Shown piece by piece: positions 30,401 through 37,399 of a stretch of 40,919 nt of DNA. The position numbers and the translations under genes are program-made. Numbering within the stretch: the stretch's first letter is position 1; the number at the start of each line of letters is the position of its first letter. The notes under the pieces were generated by a model. The model was not told the origin of the DNA and searched no databases. It saw only the letters and a program-made list of their open reading frames with translations. The stretch comes from a virus, in IMG/VR virus record IMGVR_UViG_3300047171_000143, positions 1 to 40,919 of that record; one strand, given 5' to 3'.

Positions 30401-33229
30401 GGAAGCAACGCTGCCACGGTAACTTTCACTGCCAGCTCGGCAAATATCGCTGGGGCGAATACGTTGGGTTTCACCGCCCCTGTGCAGTTCAGCAGTACCG
30501 GGACATTGCCAACGGGCATCTCGGCAGCTACGACTTACTATGTGCTTTCAATGGGAAATCCCTTCACTGTTTCGGCTACGGTGAACGGTTCGCCGATTGT
30601 CGTTACTTCGGCGGGCACTGGCACGATCACCGCGACGGCTCAGGCGACTTACCCGCAAATGCTTACGTCATGCGGAATTAATCAGACCGTCTGGAATCAG
30701 GCTGATTATGCCTTCTTCTACACAAAGCAGGAAACCTGCGCGAAGGGTAACTCAAAGACGCTTGCGTGGGGTGATCAGAATCCGATTATCAAATGCGCTC
30801 AATGGACCCAACCGATTGCCGGTTTTTATCACACCAACAACGTGGGAACTTCCGGCAACGGAACATGGATACAACAAGGTTGCCAGTTGTTCGGCGAGGG
30901 CCTCGCTTCGCTCTCCGGCACGACCTTGACAGTTACAGCGGGATCGCTAAGTACCCTTTACAGCCCGCCGATTGTTGTGGGCACGGTAATCAATCTGGAC
31001 CAAGGCCCAGGGGTTGTGCCCGGCTCTCCGGCAGGCGTGGTGCAGGTAACTGTCCAAAGTGTCACGTCTGCGACAGTTCTGCAACTCGTCTCTAATCCCG
31101 TGGGAACGGCGACGAATATCCACTTCCTTACCGAAGCCCCGATGCAGACACAGACGGCCGGCAACGCTGCTGTTTATGAAGCGAACATCGTTTGGAATGC
31201 TGCTCAGAACGCCACTGGGTGTGAGAGCAACGCCTATGAAGATGGCGGCTTGTATAGCCAGATCACTTGCACCAACGTCGCCCCTGGGTCCGCGAATGCT
31301 ATGGTGCTCGGTTCGGCGGCTGGGTTTAATCAAGACAAACTCAACATGAATGTGCAGCTCACAAACCACATCGCTTCGACGCAAGGATTTCCGACTGTGA
31401 CAGGCACAGTATCTGGAGGGACGCTTACTTCCGTTACCACGTCGGGCGGGACTCAGCCTTTTGTTTCGTCAGAGTATCTGCAATTCAATGTCAAGGATAC
31501 GGCTGGTAACTGCTCAGTCGATCCGTCGGGAATCACGGGCCATCTTGTCAGAGGATGGACGATCACCGGCACATCGGACGGCACAACGCTCGCTCTTACC
31601 AACGTGACCGTATCAAGCGGCACTCCAGCAACTGGCAATCCTATCTTTGTGGATATGGCGGCTTCCAGCCTTCCCTCCACCGCTGAATGGTGGTATCAGC
31701 CAGCTTGGAACACGACCATTCAGACGATCACCGGCACTGGTCCGTACACGTACAACGTCATCAATTCGAATCACAAACCGATTCCGGCGGGAACTTACAC
31801 CTTCTACGGCAACACACCTACCAGCGTTGGAGTGGACAACAGCAGCATTGTTATCGGCAATGGAGGGACGTGCGCCACGGTGGGCACTCCTGCATTTACC
31901 AACACTTCACCGATCATCGCTGCGACCAATACGCTTGCGGCCAACAATACGATTCAGTTTCAAACGACGGGTGCTCTCCCTTCCGGGTTTGCCGCCAACA
32001 CGACTTACTACGTACTTTCAACGGGTCTATCAGGGTCGCAGTTTGAAGTCTCTGCCACTCAAGGGGGAACTCCGATCACTGCCGGGAGCGCGGGCAGTGG
32101 GACTCAATCGGCAACGGTGAATGCTCCTTATCTATCGGAGATGCAAATTTGGCCCGTGGCGAACGGTCTCTTAGACTTTGAGTCAGATGCTCACTGGCCT
32201 AACCTGTACGTGCAAGAATTTCCGATCGGCGTGACAGTGCAAGGCGGCGCTTCAAGTTTCGAACATTTTCACCCAACGTCAAACGTTACCGGACTCGCAG
32301 CGAATACCGGAAGTCTCAATTTCACGGACATGGAATGCGACACAAACCTGCTTTGCTTCAAGAACAACTCTTCGACTAACTCGACAATCAATTTCACGGG
32401 GACATTCAGCTATTTTGCTCACGCGGGAACTTTGGCCGGTGCGACTGTTTATCAGTTCGCACCATCTGGAAACCTCATAAAGATAGGCGGGGCTGGCGCG
32501 AATAACGCAGGGCATCCGACGACGGGATTCAATTTTTACGCCAATAGCAGCGGCGTGGCTTTGATTCCCTGCACCCCCGCATGGCTTGCTCTCGGAAGCA
32601 TCAGCACTCCCAATCAAGACCCTGCCTATGCGTCCACCAACGTCGACTGCAACATCAATAACACGATGTTTGTGAATGGCCTTGGAACGATGGGTCCGCT
32701 GTATCTTGGACCTTCTGGCTCTAATTCGCCTGGTACGGTAGGTCAAGTTCCCCTTTCGCAAGGCCCTGGCGTTGCTGCTATATGGGGAACGCCGCCTGCC
32801 GGAACGCATCAGGTCGGGCCGTTCTTTTGCACCGGGTTGGCGAGCAGCGGTGGCAACATGAGCGCGATTGGCGTGGGCGCAACGGCGGGTCCGGCCTGCA
32901 GCACGAGCGGCTACAACGGTCAGGTGGGTTTACTGATGGTTTCAGGTGGCACCGCAAGCAACCTGTCGGCGCGGTGTGGCTCTGTAGGTTCGAGCACGTC
33001 GAGTGGCACTATCACGCTTCAGCGCGTACTCAATACCGCAAGCGGTGCGGTGGCTACCAGCGAGCAGATCATCCTAGGTACCGGAGCGGCGGGAACACTC
33101 GTGCAGGATACGAACCCCGCTCACAACTACACATATGCAGCTGGGACTGTGCTGTCGATCCTGATGACAAGTGCAGGCAGCGGCGAAACGCTCGGCAACT
33201 GCACCTTCAATTTCGACATTACCGATTAG
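27467..33229 (+). CDS. Giant tail protein with signal peptide and split SGNH hydrolase
   Basis: 1,920 residues, ATG 27467 (or 27470) after CAAGGA. Residues 1-26 form a signal peptide (hydrophobic core LLSVLFSFWATAV, cleavage at GAQ). A disulfide-rich beta module follows (about 30-135). A GDSL-like hydrolase starts with IGDSIT (Ser200), with GKND (269-272), and ends with SDLLPVHPGSCGHAAIA (candidate Asp610 and His615). The roughly 340-residue spacing means a carbohydrate-binding-like module is inserted in the hydrolase. The rest is beta-rich and ends in a compact domain. Two copies of a TTYYVLS-containing beta module lie near 30440-30660 and 31927-32130. Likely a tailspike or fibre with an esterase that trims surface sugars. 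Codon style shifts near residue 165, suggesting mosaicism. Confidence 0.75.
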   Translation: MMKRYFGAFALLSVLFSFWATAVCGAQNTTTFGNIVSQGTPCGSANCVYYQLPPSTPWVSVVVTGTWTGTLETAVTSAPNANYSNLSTLAWTAVTTNTANGTWTVATTGWTYLRVRATSWSGGLAHVAMDSTLTQAPLINPIFPGQSDGLTAPAGNTVVGNGAGTTSVTPVSQEQNLSQLYNLPLNSTSISNGLQTIGDSITCGIGAWPATTTPSSPGLGYAYLMQQHLGATLFNHCQSGGTASDLAYLIPYFVYPSEGANPLSTYMVGKNDESYGTTTANQQSYLKNMVGGVTWVAMPPSSRTSTSTLPLTITSAVYTPPNGLIPATMVFTLSAPLPGSYGAGFRLALSGLTLNTALNGTTVQIDQPMSNQLTASTNNQVMVQIPACSSCASGTETGSATPANYTFSGFGTQDNTTYLTGQFATSTTAGDTLTLTNYPIGQTGVLVVHYAGYQNGTGTATVSVDGAVQTDTLTASTTLNANQGTNIQKAFLLANETPVEAAVYTGLTPGLHTIQITNTSNALFGVLDVGSPDNSVTSGSSAPTVFVDGITPNAGEAMTGTTSYTINNWALNEALTLYEQGFNVYPVNVRRYINSGVDFSGDGFHCIASDLLPVHPGSCGHAAIARANEEAIKAAGMTPGANWTYINNPSGGTTPVNKAFTQVFQAGGSVVLGAVSSFQTGPVTIYNSSTSANLVVTSTGNTGGNLTLTPLTGGVWTTNAGGAWFYLRPLTATYPQSLITQNGGSPVTVACTSSFQTYILTGSPAAPINLPTNCPARTQVTLINQAVSGASAITGIAYGNATSLTSLANGDCVTLEAEQYSGAGGWGKIAGQCLASGGGSGTVNSGTAGQIAYYAANGTAVSGATTLPASAFPGLTGDIICAGGALVCVVDAIGGSSLTALPARTGGVYTPVSVNQATGALYPMTGTDLESIGSIINTPGSQGQYIAQTLDSTFGASVDNNVYQYAGFAQVALASANLGSNAATVTFTASSANIAGANTLGFTAPVQFSSTGTLPTGISAATTYYVLSMGNPFTVSATVNGSPIVVTSAGTGTITATAQATYPQMLTSCGINQTVWNQADYAFFYTKQETCAKGNSKTLAWGDQNPIIKCAQWTQPIAGFYHTNNVGTSGNGTWIQQGCQLFGEGLASLSGTTLTVTAGSLSTLYSPPIVVGTVINLDQGPGVVPGSPAGVVQVTVQSVTSATVLQLVSNPVGTATNIHFLTEAPMQTQTAGNAAVYEANIVWNAAQNATGCESNAYEDGGLYSQITCTNVAPGSANAMVLGSAAGFNQDKLNMNVQLTNHIASTQGFPTVTGTVSGGTLTSVTTSGGTQPFVSSEYLQFNVKDTAGNCSVDPSGITGHLVRGWTITGTSDGTTLALTNVTVSSGTPATGNPIFVDMAASSLPSTAEWWYQPAWNTTIQTITGTGPYTYNVINSNHKPIPAGTYTFYGNTPTSVGVDNSSIVIGNGGTCATVGTPAFTNTSPIIAATNTLAANNTIQFQTTGALPSGFAANTTYYVLSTGLSGSQFEVSATQGGTPITAGSAGSGTQSATVNAPYLSEMQIWPVANGLLDFESDAHWPNLYVQEFPIGVTVQGGASSFEHFHPTSNVTGLAANTGSLNFTDMECDTNLLCFKNNSSTNSTINFTGTFSYFAHAGTLAGATVYQFAPSGNLIKIGGAGANNAGHPTTGFNFYANSSGVALIPCTPAWLALGSISTPNQDPAYASTNVDCNINNTMFVNGLGTMGPLYLGPSGSNSPGTVGQVPLSQGPGVAAIWGTPPAGTHQVGPFFCTGLASSGGNMSAIGVGATAGPACSTSGYNGQVGLLMVSGGTASNLSARCGSVGSSTSSGTITLQRVLNTASGAVATSEQIILGTGAAGTLVQDTNPAHNYTYAAGTVLSILMTSAGSGETLGNCTFNFDITD

Positions 33230-33236
33230 TTTTTTC

Positions 33237-33446
33237 TCAGCTTTTGGGGTTGCGCTCTAGCAACTCGGCGATGGCGAGCTGGATGGCGGAGGTGCGGGGG
33301 ATTCCTTTGGACTCGGCGAAGGCATCGAGCCGCGCCAGGTGGTCGGCCTTGAGCCGCACCGGGATCGGCTTGCCTTTGTCGTTCACCGGCTTGCGGCCGG
33401 CCTTTTTCTTGGCGACTTCAATGGTGGCATCTGTCTTCGATTTCAT
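33237..33446 (-). CDS. Ribbon-helix-helix regulator (leaderless candidate)
   Basis: 69 residues from ATG at 33446. The C-terminal part (PIPVRLKADHLARLDAFAES, then RTSAIQLAIAELL) is a CopG/Arc-type ribbon-helix-helix domain with a basic N-terminal tail (KKKAGRKPVNDKGK). Such proteins bind DNA as dimers and usually repress themselves. A promoter and inverted repeat lie directly before the ATG (see 33453-33487). It may control lysogeny or the integrase, which starts about 480 bp further on in the opposite direction. Confidence 0.75.
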   Translation of the reverse strand: MKSKTDATIEVAKKKAGRKPVNDKGKPIPVRLKADHLARLDAFAESKGIPRTSAIQLAIAELLERNPKS

Positions 33447-33452
33447 GGTGAA

Positions 33453-33482
33453 ATAGTACGCTGGAAATTGGAGAAATGTAAA
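33453..33482 (-). promoter_or_regulatory. Promoter with operator-like inverted repeat for the 69-residue regulator
   Basis: On the reverse strand TTTACA (-35) is followed by an 18-bp spacer and TACTAT (-10). The expected start is about seven bases after the -10, which falls on the A of the ATG, so the mRNA may be leaderless. An inverted repeat GGAAATT/AATTTCC (33463-33487, 11-bp spacer) spans the promoter and is a good repressor operator. Confidence 0.5.
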
Positions 33483-33540
33483 TTTCCGCCCTTGTAAATC
33501 TATTTTGGTATATCAAACGTAAACAGAAACGTGGTAATAA

Positions 33541-33720
33541 TCAGGAATCTCGTTGATTCACTCTGCTCTGGGGCCCCTGCAAGATTCCTTCGCCCTCGGC
33601 TAGCCGGGTGATTGCGAGCCGGATCACGTCTGCCCGGTCTACCTGGAGTTTTTCTGAAAGTTGAGTAAGTTGAGCGATTTGGGTGGAGCTCAGGCGTAGG
33701 GAAATCTGCGTCATGGGCAT
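33541..33720 (-). CDS. Second ribbon-helix-helix regulator
   Basis: 59 residues, reverse strand, start at 33720; the ATG at 33714 is equally possible. MTQISLRLSSTQIAQLTQLS, then QVDRADVIRLAITRLAEGEG, is a compact Arc/MetJ-type ribbon-helix-helix domain. The first strand TQISLRL gives the DNA-contacting residues. It precedes the first RHH gene by 94 bp in the same direction, and the integrase runs the opposite way 210 bp upstream. Together they form a probable lysogeny-control pair. No clear Shine-Dalgarno is seen. Confidence 0.65.
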   Translation of the reverse strand: MPMTQISLRLSSTQIAQLTQLSEKLQVDRADVIRLAITRLAEGEGILQGPQSRVNQRDS

Positions 33721-33825
33721 GATTCATCGTAGAGGGCCGAGCGAATATCCCTTGCATATTCAATGGGTAACGGCGGCCTCGCTGGATGATCTGAATAATT
33801 GTTTCAGTTTCGTGAATTCAATTGC

Positions 33826-33855
33826 TTGACAGGAAACGTTTTGAGCGCATACAGT
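33826..33855 (+). promoter_or_regulatory. Likely promoter of the integrase gene
   Basis: TTGACA at 33826-33831 and TACAGT at 33850-33855 are separated by 18 bp. The -35 is a perfect consensus. Transcription would begin near 33862, which excludes the upstream TTG starts of the open frame and supports ATG 33931. Confidence 0.6.
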
Positions 33856-33930
33856 TCGTCTCTCTTCACCGGGCCAAACAAACATAGCGCTGGGCACCGC
33901 GACTGCCCTGTATGCCAAGAGACGCGCTCC

Positions 33931-35058
33931 ATGAGTAAGATCTTTGTAACGCCCGACATGCTTTTTCCCGATGCTTTTGAAGCCTGGATCGCGCGCCGGA
34001 CGATGAGCGCGCCCGACAATGTGAGCCTGGTTTTGAAGCCCGTCAACGCGCGCTACCTGGCCCGGCGCAGCATCAAGGACTACCGCGCAACGGCGGCGGC
34101 TCTCAGCAAATTCTTCGCCAAGCTGACCCTGGGAGAGATCCATCAGGGCCATCTCACGCAGTACCAGTCCGCGCGCGCTTACTGCGATGTGTCGGCATGC
34201 GTCGAGGGCGCGTGGGAAAAGCCGTGCGGTTCGAATCGTATTCGCAAGGAGATGGATCTGCTCGTGAGGATCCTGAAGTCGGCTAAGCTTTGGGGCGACG
34301 AGCAGAAGGAAGATTTCGTACGCGTCAGGCGAGAGGATAACGATGTGCGGCGGGCGCTCACGCCGGAAGAGCAGGACCACTTTCTGCGAACGGCGGCGAG
34401 CCGCGAAGACTGGCATTTTATCCTGTGGTATGCGTGCGTTGGCTTGCAGACGGCGGCGTCGACCGACGAGCTGCGGAACCTTCAGATCGGCGACGTGTCC
34501 GTGGGTCGGCCCGGCTACGAGATGATTCATATCCGCTGGAAGTCGGAAGGCGTGAAGAATAAGTATCGCGTCCGGCCCGTGGCTCTGGAGGGGCAGGCCA
34601 TTTGGGCGATGGAGAAGCTGCTCGATCGGGCGGCTAAGCTCGGGGCAAACCAGTACCATCAATATCTTTTTCCTCTGGGCGCTCGCGGTGGCCACTCGTA
34701 CGATCCAAATCAACCGATGAGCGATTCGGGACTGAAGAAGCGCTGGGAAGCGGTACGCGCGGCTGCCAATTTGCCCTGGCTCCGGCCCTACGATTTGCGG
34801 CATACCGGCATCACGCGCATGGCTGAGGCCGGCGTGCCGGTGCAAGTTGCGATGTCGATAGTCGGGCACATGACGCTCCAGCAGCACCGGAACTACATGG
34901 ATGTCTCCGGGAACTCGCAGCGCCGATGGATGAGCGCGGTGTGGGGAGGGAATCCGGACCAGGGAGGTGCAGATGCGGGCAAGAAACAGCCGTCTGCGGT
35001 TCGACCTGCGAACCAAACTGGTAACGGTTTTGCACAGAAACTTCCACGGCGCGCGTAA
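33931..35058 (+). CDS. int: Tyrosine recombinase (phage integrase)
   Basis: 375 residues from ATG 33931, chosen because the promoter at 33826-33855 lies inside the longer open frame (TTG 33799). An N-terminal arm- and core-binding domain (residues 45-125) is followed by the catalytic domain. Visible catalytic residues are Lys near 209-211 (GVKNKYRVRPV), Arg290 in YDLRHTGITRM (Tyr replaces the usual His), His313 in VGHMT, and Tyr322 in HRNYMD. The first catalytic Arg is not at its usual place (TAASTDELRNL at 174-184). The gene ends 124 bp before attR. Integrase inserts the phage at the 3' half of a tRNA-Met gene. Confidence 0.85.
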   Translation: MSKIFVTPDMLFPDAFEAWIARRTMSAPDNVSLVLKPVNARYLARRSIKDYRATAAALSKFFAKLTLGEIHQGHLTQYQSARAYCDVSACVEGAWEKPCGSNRIRKEMDLLVRILKSAKLWGDEQKEDFVRVRREDNDVRRALTPEEQDHFLRTAASREDWHFILWYACVGLQTAASTDELRNLQIGDVSVGRPGYEMIHIRWKSEGVKNKYRVRPVALEGQAIWAMEKLLDRAAKLGANQYHQYLFPLGARGGHSYDPNQPMSDSGLKKRWEAVRAAANLPWLRPYDLRHTGITRMAEAGVPVQVAMSIVGHMTLQQHRNYMDVSGNSQRRWMSAVWGGNPDQGGADAGKKQPSAVRPANQTGNGFAQKLPRRA

Positions 35059-35066
35059 TTTATATC

Positions 35067-35094
35067 TTGACGCGGCGCATTTCTGTTCTACATT
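35067..35094 (+). promoter_or_regulatory. Promoter-like sequence after the integrase
   Basis: TTGACG and TACATT are 16 bp apart and point rightwards over attR. In the prophage this would read into host DNA; in circular phage DNA it would read across attP into the left arm. The pattern is weak at the -10. Confidence 0.3.
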
Positions 35095-35182
35095 GATCAA
35101 AGTTCAGTCAAGGGACTCAGAAACGCTTCGAAATTTTTGGTGGTATAAGGGCTAGGCCGATTGTGCGAATTAGTTAGGCCGT

Positions 35183-35231
35183 CGGATTCATAACCCATAG
35201 GTCGGCGGTTCGATCCCGCCCTCCGCCACCA
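35183..35231 (+). other. attR: 3' fragment of a tRNA-Met(CAT) gene
   Basis: The fragment contains the anticodon loop TTCATAA, a T arm (GGCGG, TTCGATC, CCGCC) and the acceptor 3' strand CTCCGCC followed by ACCA. A 5' partner GGCGGAG and a proper D arm are missing, and the anticodon stem has mismatches. A whole tRNA therefore cannot be formed here. It lies right after the integrase, where a tRNA-targeted phage leaves the displaced 3' end of its target. The reconstituted tRNA should lie at the left end, outside this window. Confidence 0.8.
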
Positions 35232-35341
35232 AAACGACCACACTTTCCTCAATCCCAATCCCCCGCCAAACTCTTTGCGGTATCATTCGTCTATAAGGAC
35301 TGTGGGCCTCCCGCATTTGGGAGTCCGGCTTTGGGGTGGCG

Positions 35342-36550
35342 ATGAACCGTTTCTTTCAACGATCTGTCTTCGTACTTTCACTCGGCCTGCTGCTGGCCCT
35401 TGTCGCCGGGGAATTTGGCCTGCGTGCCGTCCGCGCCGACTCCAAAGACGATGGCGCTTATAACCAGATCAACGTGTACCAGCAGGTTCTGCGCAAGATC
35501 CAGACCGAATACGTCACCGAGCCCAACATCAATGACGTAACCACCGGCGCTCTCCACGGCTTGCTTGAAACCCTCGACGCCGACTCCAGCTACCTCTCGC
35601 CTACCGAGTACAAACTCTACAAAGATCACCCCGCAGGCGAAAACGCCCAGGTTGGCCTCACCGTCTCCAAGCGCTACGGATACGCCGTCGTCGTCAGCGT
35701 CCTCCCCGGCTCTCCCGCTGAAAAGGAGCACTTCGCCGACGGCGATGCCATCGAATCGATCGGTACTCAGTCCACCCGCGAACTCTCCCTGGCCATGATC
35801 AAGCTTCTGCTAGAGGGCAAACCCGGCTCGCAGGTGACCATGTCGGTCATCCGCCCGCGTAAAGCCGATCCCGAAAAAGTCACCCTCACCCGCACCGTCC
35901 CCGCCGTCCCCACCCTCGGCGAACAGCAATACGAAAACGCCAGCATCCTCTACCTGAAACCCGTAGTGTTGTCCTCGGCCCGCGTCGATGAGCTCATCAC
36001 CCACCTCAAGGCGATGAACAAAAACGGCAACAAGAAAATTCTCCTCGATCTGCGCGATGTCTCCGCTGGCGATGAAGAGCAGGGCCTGCGCCTCGCCAAC
36101 CTCTTCCTCAAGCAGGGCACGCTGGCCACCCTCAGCGGCCAGAAATTCCCCACCCAGACCCTCACCGCCGACCCAGCCAAGTTCCTCACCGACGCGCCTC
36201 TGGTCGTCCTCATCAATCGCGGCACTGCCGGAGCAGCCGAACTCGCCGCCGCCGCCCTCGCCGACAACAAACGAGCCGATCTGGTTGGCGAACGCACCTT
36301 CGGCGCAGGCTCAGTTCAGAAAACCATCGAGCTTCCCGACGGTGCAGCCCTGGTCCTCAGCGTAGCGTTCTACTCCAGCCCCGGCGGCAAAAAAATCCTC
36401 GAAGAAGCAGTAACCCCAGCCACTCTCGTAGGCCCCACCCCCGAGCAGGAAGCCGCCCAGGCAGCCACCGAAGAAGAAGACACCGCCCCAGCCAAAACCG
36501 ACGCCCCACTCAACAAAGCCCTCGAAATGCTCAAAGCCAAGTCCGCCTAA
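35342..36550 (+). CDS. S41/CtpA-family protein with lost catalytic dyad (pseudoprotease)
   Basis: 402 residues, ATG 35342 (a GTG at 35336 adds two). It has an N-terminal membrane or signal segment (VFVLSLGLLLALVAGEFGL), a CtpA-like helical front part, a PDZ domain at about 100-180 (GYAVVVSVLPGSPAEKEHFADGD) and a C-terminal S41 fold. The usual nucleophile Ser in GSASASE is Gly297 here (NRGTAGAAEL), and the general-base Lys in TFGKGSV is Ala322 (TFGAGSVQ). They are 25 residues apart, the same spacing as the known Ser-Lys pair of Prc. So it is probably inactive and may act as a PDZ scaffold or inhibitor. It is host-type, rich in C-ending codons. Confidence 0.85.
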   Translation: MNRFFQRSVFVLSLGLLLALVAGEFGLRAVRADSKDDGAYNQINVYQQVLRKIQTEYVTEPNINDVTTGALHGLLETLDADSSYLSPTEYKLYKDHPAGENAQVGLTVSKRYGYAVVVSVLPGSPAEKEHFADGDAIESIGTQSTRELSLAMIKLLLEGKPGSQVTMSVIRPRKADPEKVTLTRTVPAVPTLGEQQYENASILYLKPVVLSSARVDELITHLKAMNKNGNKKILLDLRDVSAGDEEQGLRLANLFLKQGTLATLSGQKFPTQTLTADPAKFLTDAPLVVLINRGTAGAAELAAAALADNKRADLVGERTFGAGSVQKTIELPDGAALVLSVAFYSSPGGKKILEEAVTPATLVGPTPEQEAAQAATEEEDTAPAKTDAPLNKALEMLKAKSA

Positions 36551-36556
36551 TCGCCC

Positions 36557-37399
36557 ATGACGCCAAAACAAGACTTCGAGCGGAAACTTGTCCAGCTAGC
36601 GAGTGAGCTCAAAGCCCATGTGAGCAGTGACGATGGGCAATGGACAGTCAAGGGCTTCGTCGACATCTTTAGCAATGTCTATACCATTTCATCCGATACA
36701 AAGGTACTTTCCAAGATTCTCGAAATTCATCTCTTCCCCCACATTCTGGCATTTTCCGAAGCGCATGGTTTCAAAGTGATCCTCGCGGATCATCAAAACT
36801 ACTATCCAGACATTTCATTTGTCCGATCCGATAACGAATCCATCAAGTTTGCAGTTGATTTCAAGACGACCTACCGCAACCTTCAGAAACCGCATCTTTG
36901 CAACGGATTTACACTGGGCTCTCACGGCAAGTATTTTCAGGATCGATCCAGCAAGAAGAATATTCAATTTCCGTACGGCTCTTATTCTGGCCATTTTTGT
37001 CTCGGGATTATCTATGATCGAGCGGAAGAAGCAACCATCGATGAAACCAAGATTCGTAAGATTGATGAACTTAGGTCGATCACATCGGTGGTTAAGAATT
37101 TCCAATTCTTTGTAGCTGAAAAATGGAGGATTGCGAGCGACAAAGGTGGAAGCGGGAATACAGCGAACATTGGGAGTATCAATAATATCGATGACATTCT
37201 TCGCGGTCGTGGCATGTTTTCTAGGCTTGGCGAATCGTGGTTTGACGACTATTGGATGAACTACGGCAACATCACCATGAAGCTGGAATCCGGAGGGACG
37301 AAGAAAATTACCAGCTTGAAGGAGTTCGTCGCGTATCGCAACGGCGATGTCTCATTGATAGTTGCCAAAAAGAACAATGAGGGGCAGGCAGAAGAATGA
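36557..37399 (+). CDS. EcoRV-type type II restriction endonuclease
   Basis: 280 residues, ATG 36557, six bases after the S41 stop and without a clear Shine-Dalgarno. It aligns by eye with EcoRV over most of its length: [40 protein letters not shown], and [12 protein letters not shown], the last matching the recognition loop of EcoRV. The PD...DxK active site is Asp85, Asp101 and Lys103, with Glu56 as the extra acidic residue. The shared recognition loop suggests cutting at GATATC. It is more AT-rich than its neighbours. The stop overlaps the methylase start by four bases. Confidence 0.88.
   Translation: MTPKQDFERKLVQLASELKAHVSSDDGQWTVKGFVDIFSNVYTISSDTKVLSKILEIHLFPHILAFSEAHGFKVILADHQNYYPDISFVRSDNESIKFAVDFKTTYRNLQKPHLCNGFTLGSHGKYFQDRSSKKNIQFPYGSYSGHFCLGIIYDRAEEATIDETKIRKIDELRSITSVVKNFQFFVAEKWRIASDKGGSGNTANIGSINNIDDILRGRGMFSRLGESWFDDYWMNYGNITMKLESGGTKKITSLKEFVAYRNGDVSLIVAKKNNEGQAEE

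Noticed and set aside
27467-35058. Diversity-generating retroelement acting on the tail proteins
   Set aside because: No reverse transcriptase gene or template-repeat pair is seen.
33760-35100. Reverse-strand open frame of 446 codons opposite the integrase
   Set aside because: The forward frame has tyrosine recombinase motifs; the reverse is Arg/His-rich with none.
35150-35231. Complete tRNA-Met gene
   Set aside because: No GGCGGAG 5' acceptor strand and no intact D arm; only the 3' half is present.
35292-35297. Promoter of the S41 gene around TATAAG
   Set aside because: No acceptable -35 at the right spacing, so it was left out as a feature.
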